Part shown: positions 23,867 through 24,649 of the stretch, in pieces
Layout: each line of letters opens with the position of its first letter
How positions within the stretch are numbered: position 1 is the stretch's first letter
Source: an uncultured Clostridia bacterium
Lineage (GTDB): Bacteria; Bacillota; Clostridia; TANB77; CAG-508
DNA length: 24,649 nucleotides
NCBI GenBank assembly: GCA_948678575.1
Contig: CAPPGO010000016.1
Coordinates: forward strand, 1 to 24,649
Direction of reading: 5' to 3'
Program-made: the position numbers and the translations under genes
Notes under the pieces: generated by a model
What the model was told of the DNA's origin: nothing
The model's database searches: none
Seen by the model: only the letters and a program-made list of their open reading frames with translations

Positions 23867-24129
23867 CCAAAAAGATGTTGGCCATGTTTTTGGCGTTTTG
23901 CTGTGTGTGCGGAGTTCTGTCTGTGCCTGTGTCCGCTTCGGCGGCAGTAGATAATTCTACGGTGGCCACCGTCGAGCCTCGGCGTACAACGATTTATCCC
24001 AGCAGTGGGCAATCATCGGGGTACTTTTTTGAGGTGAAAAGTCAAACGGCAACTTATATTTCAAGGTCGCTTTCTTATATCATTTTTTATTTCTTTATAA
24101 TTCTACTTACTTCTTCAATAATTGCTTGA
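23839..24129 (+). CDS. Truncated secreted-protein ORF in a G+C-rich foreign patch
   Basis: 96 residues in the open frame. It starts with TTTTGGAGGTATTTAT ATG and a clear signal peptide (basic VTKK, hydrophobic MLAMFLAFCCVCGVL, likely cleavage after VSASA, about residue 35). The next 40 residues are Ser/Thr-rich. From about 24066 the composition falls abruptly from about half G+C to very AT-rich and the last 20 codons (SYIIFYFF...) look like chance read-through. I read it as the 5' end of a secreted protein from another genome, cut by the junction. A chimeric assembly is the alternative. Confidence 0.4.
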   Translation: MQLFKNVSVTKKMLAMFLAFCCVCGVLSVPVSASAAVDNSTVATVEPRRTTIYPSSGQSSGYFFEVKSQTATYISRSLSYIIFYFFIILLTSSIIA

Positions 24130-24269
24130 TTAGTATATAAATCTTCACAATATTTTATTCCAAAAATTTCTTGAAAATTCTCTTTATAATCGTTTCCTAT
24201 CAAATTGTGTAAAATATATGTAATAGTTGTTTTAATAGTATGTGGTACTATTTTATATCGAATAGAAAG
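24087..24269 (-). pseudogene. Fragment resembling the Spo0A C-terminal DNA-binding domain
   Basis: 60 codons and a TAA, without a start codon; an in-frame TAG lies just upstream at 24270-24272. The residues IKTTITYILHNLIGN...IFGIKY...TNQAIIEEVSRII line up by eye with the Spo0A segment of pattern 'RVERAIRHAIEVAW...LFGYT...TNSEFIAMVADKL'. The upstream part of the domain and the receiver are missing or frameshifted. It abuts the foreign patch, so this gene was probably broken by the insertion. The family call is a by-eye alignment and is tentative. Confidence 0.4.
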
Positions 24270-24561
24270 CTATATATATTTTTTGATATTACAATGAAAT
24301 CGCCTGAATAATTTATAGCAATTATAATAGCACTAGTTAATAGTTTAATGCATGAGTTTTTGGGTTTAAACCTAGTTTTCGTAAAAGATAAAATAGCAGT
24401 AATAATTTTCTTGAAATAAAACAATTAGCATTAGTCACTATAATACTAATGCAACAAAATTATATAAACAAAGCAAAAAGATAAACTTTGCACTATATGC
24501 AAATTTAGAAGTTAAAAATAGTATTTTATATCAATACTTTTGAATAATGTTAGATAAAAAT
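24270..24561. other. AT-rich intergenic scar sequence
   Basis: No complete gene. A plus-strand frame of about 34 codons ending in TAA at about 24419 (hydrophobic, with LVNSLMHEFLGLN) has no good start and may be a remnant. An 8-bp hairpin, GCATTAGT/ACTAATGC, is at 24428-24452, without a strong T tract. Confidence 0.35.
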
Positions 24562-24597
24562 AAAAAATGCTGAATTTGGTTAAAATTCAACATTTTT
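24562..24597 (-). terminator. Terminator of tRNA-Asn
   Basis: AUGUUGAAUUU pairs with AAAUUCAGCAU in the minus-strand RNA (one U-G pair that forms only on this strand), followed by a run of six T. It starts five bases after the encoded CCA. Confidence 0.85.
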
Positions 24598-24649
24598 TGG
24601 CTCCTCTTGTTGGACTCGAACCAACGACCTATCGGTTAACAGCCGAGCG
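24598..24649 (-). tRNA. tRNA-Asn (anticodon GUU), 3' part, cut by the window end
   Basis: The last 52 bases, minus strand, hold the anticodon arm (loop CTGTTAA, anticodon GTT), the variable loop TAGGTC, the T arm GTTGG-TTCGAGT-CCAAC, the acceptor strand AAGAGGA, discriminator G and CCA. About 24 bases of the 5' end are outside the window. Its 3' end is duplicated at 22867-22882. It is a TGT substrate (GUN anticodon). Confidence 0.95.

Noticed and set aside
24310..24419. Hydrophobic plus-strand ORF as a gene
   Set aside because: About 34 codons after a stop, with no ribosome site and no clear start; recorded only as a possible remnant.
1..24649. CRISPR array, complete insertion sequence or rRNA gene
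   Set aside because: No regularly spaced repeats, no transposase ORF and no rRNA-like sequence were seen on either strand.

Overview
The window is a very AT-rich (roughly one quarter G+C by eye), gene-dense piece of a Bacillota chromosome, most likely an uncultured gut-type Clostridia. This rests on the Gram-positive Shine-Dalgarno sequences, the order queA-tgt-(membrane proteins)-secD-secF, a TIGR04086-type membrane protein, a clostridial-style cyclic-di-GMP-I riboswitch and a remnant resembling the Spo0A C-terminal domain. The genus cannot be named from the sequence.

Layout. 1-2041 (minus strand): a P-loop kinase-like gene with its own promoter; an Abi_2/AbiF-type HEPN protein flanked on both sides by a small structured RNA element; and tRNA-Thr(CGU). 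2083-4899: a zinc-ribbon/DUF5050-like membrane protein, tyrS and a small zinc-ribbon/HTH protein. 4979-7925: an ABC-2 permease fused to a CPBP protease, plus its ATPase. 7986-10737: divergent secF and secD and an HD phosphohydrolase. 10832-16037: a TIGR04086-like membrane protein, then the run rnhA-coaE-queA-tgt-WG-repeat protein (listed in transcription order) ended by a strong terminator. 16127-18005 (plus strand): tmcAL and udk. 18058-20918 (minus): metallophosphoesterase, a 30-codon ORF, DUF2000, flavodoxin-fold protein and PHP phosphatase, behind one promoter. 21031-22772 (minus): a membrane-anchored protein behind a c-di-GMP-I riboswitch, a PAS-only protein and a small membrane protein. 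22867-24649 is a scar-like accessory stretch between two copies of a tRNA-Asn 3' end. It holds another membrane-anchored protein, a G+C-rich foreign patch with a truncated secreted ORF, a Spo0A-like fragment and the 3' part of tRNA-Asn(GUU), cut by the window edge.

How the genes work together. The core is housekeeping: queuosine tRNA modification (queA, tgt), tRNA acetylcytidine formation (tmcAL), Tyr-tRNA charging, CoA synthesis, pyrimidine salvage, RNase HI and a Sec accessory complex. The most notable accessory system is the HEPN protein at 907-1773. The two RNA elements around it share a 13-nt internal sequence and a 7-bp stem. All four base pairs that differ between the copies stay paired, and each copy has a -10-like box exactly 6 nt upstream of its conserved start. 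This is what would be expected of an RNA-antitoxin/HEPN-toxin module of the AbiF kind, whose HEPN nucleases have been linked to the ancestry of Cas13. The second regulatory highlight is the riboswitch at 21709-21795, with a clear promoter upstream.
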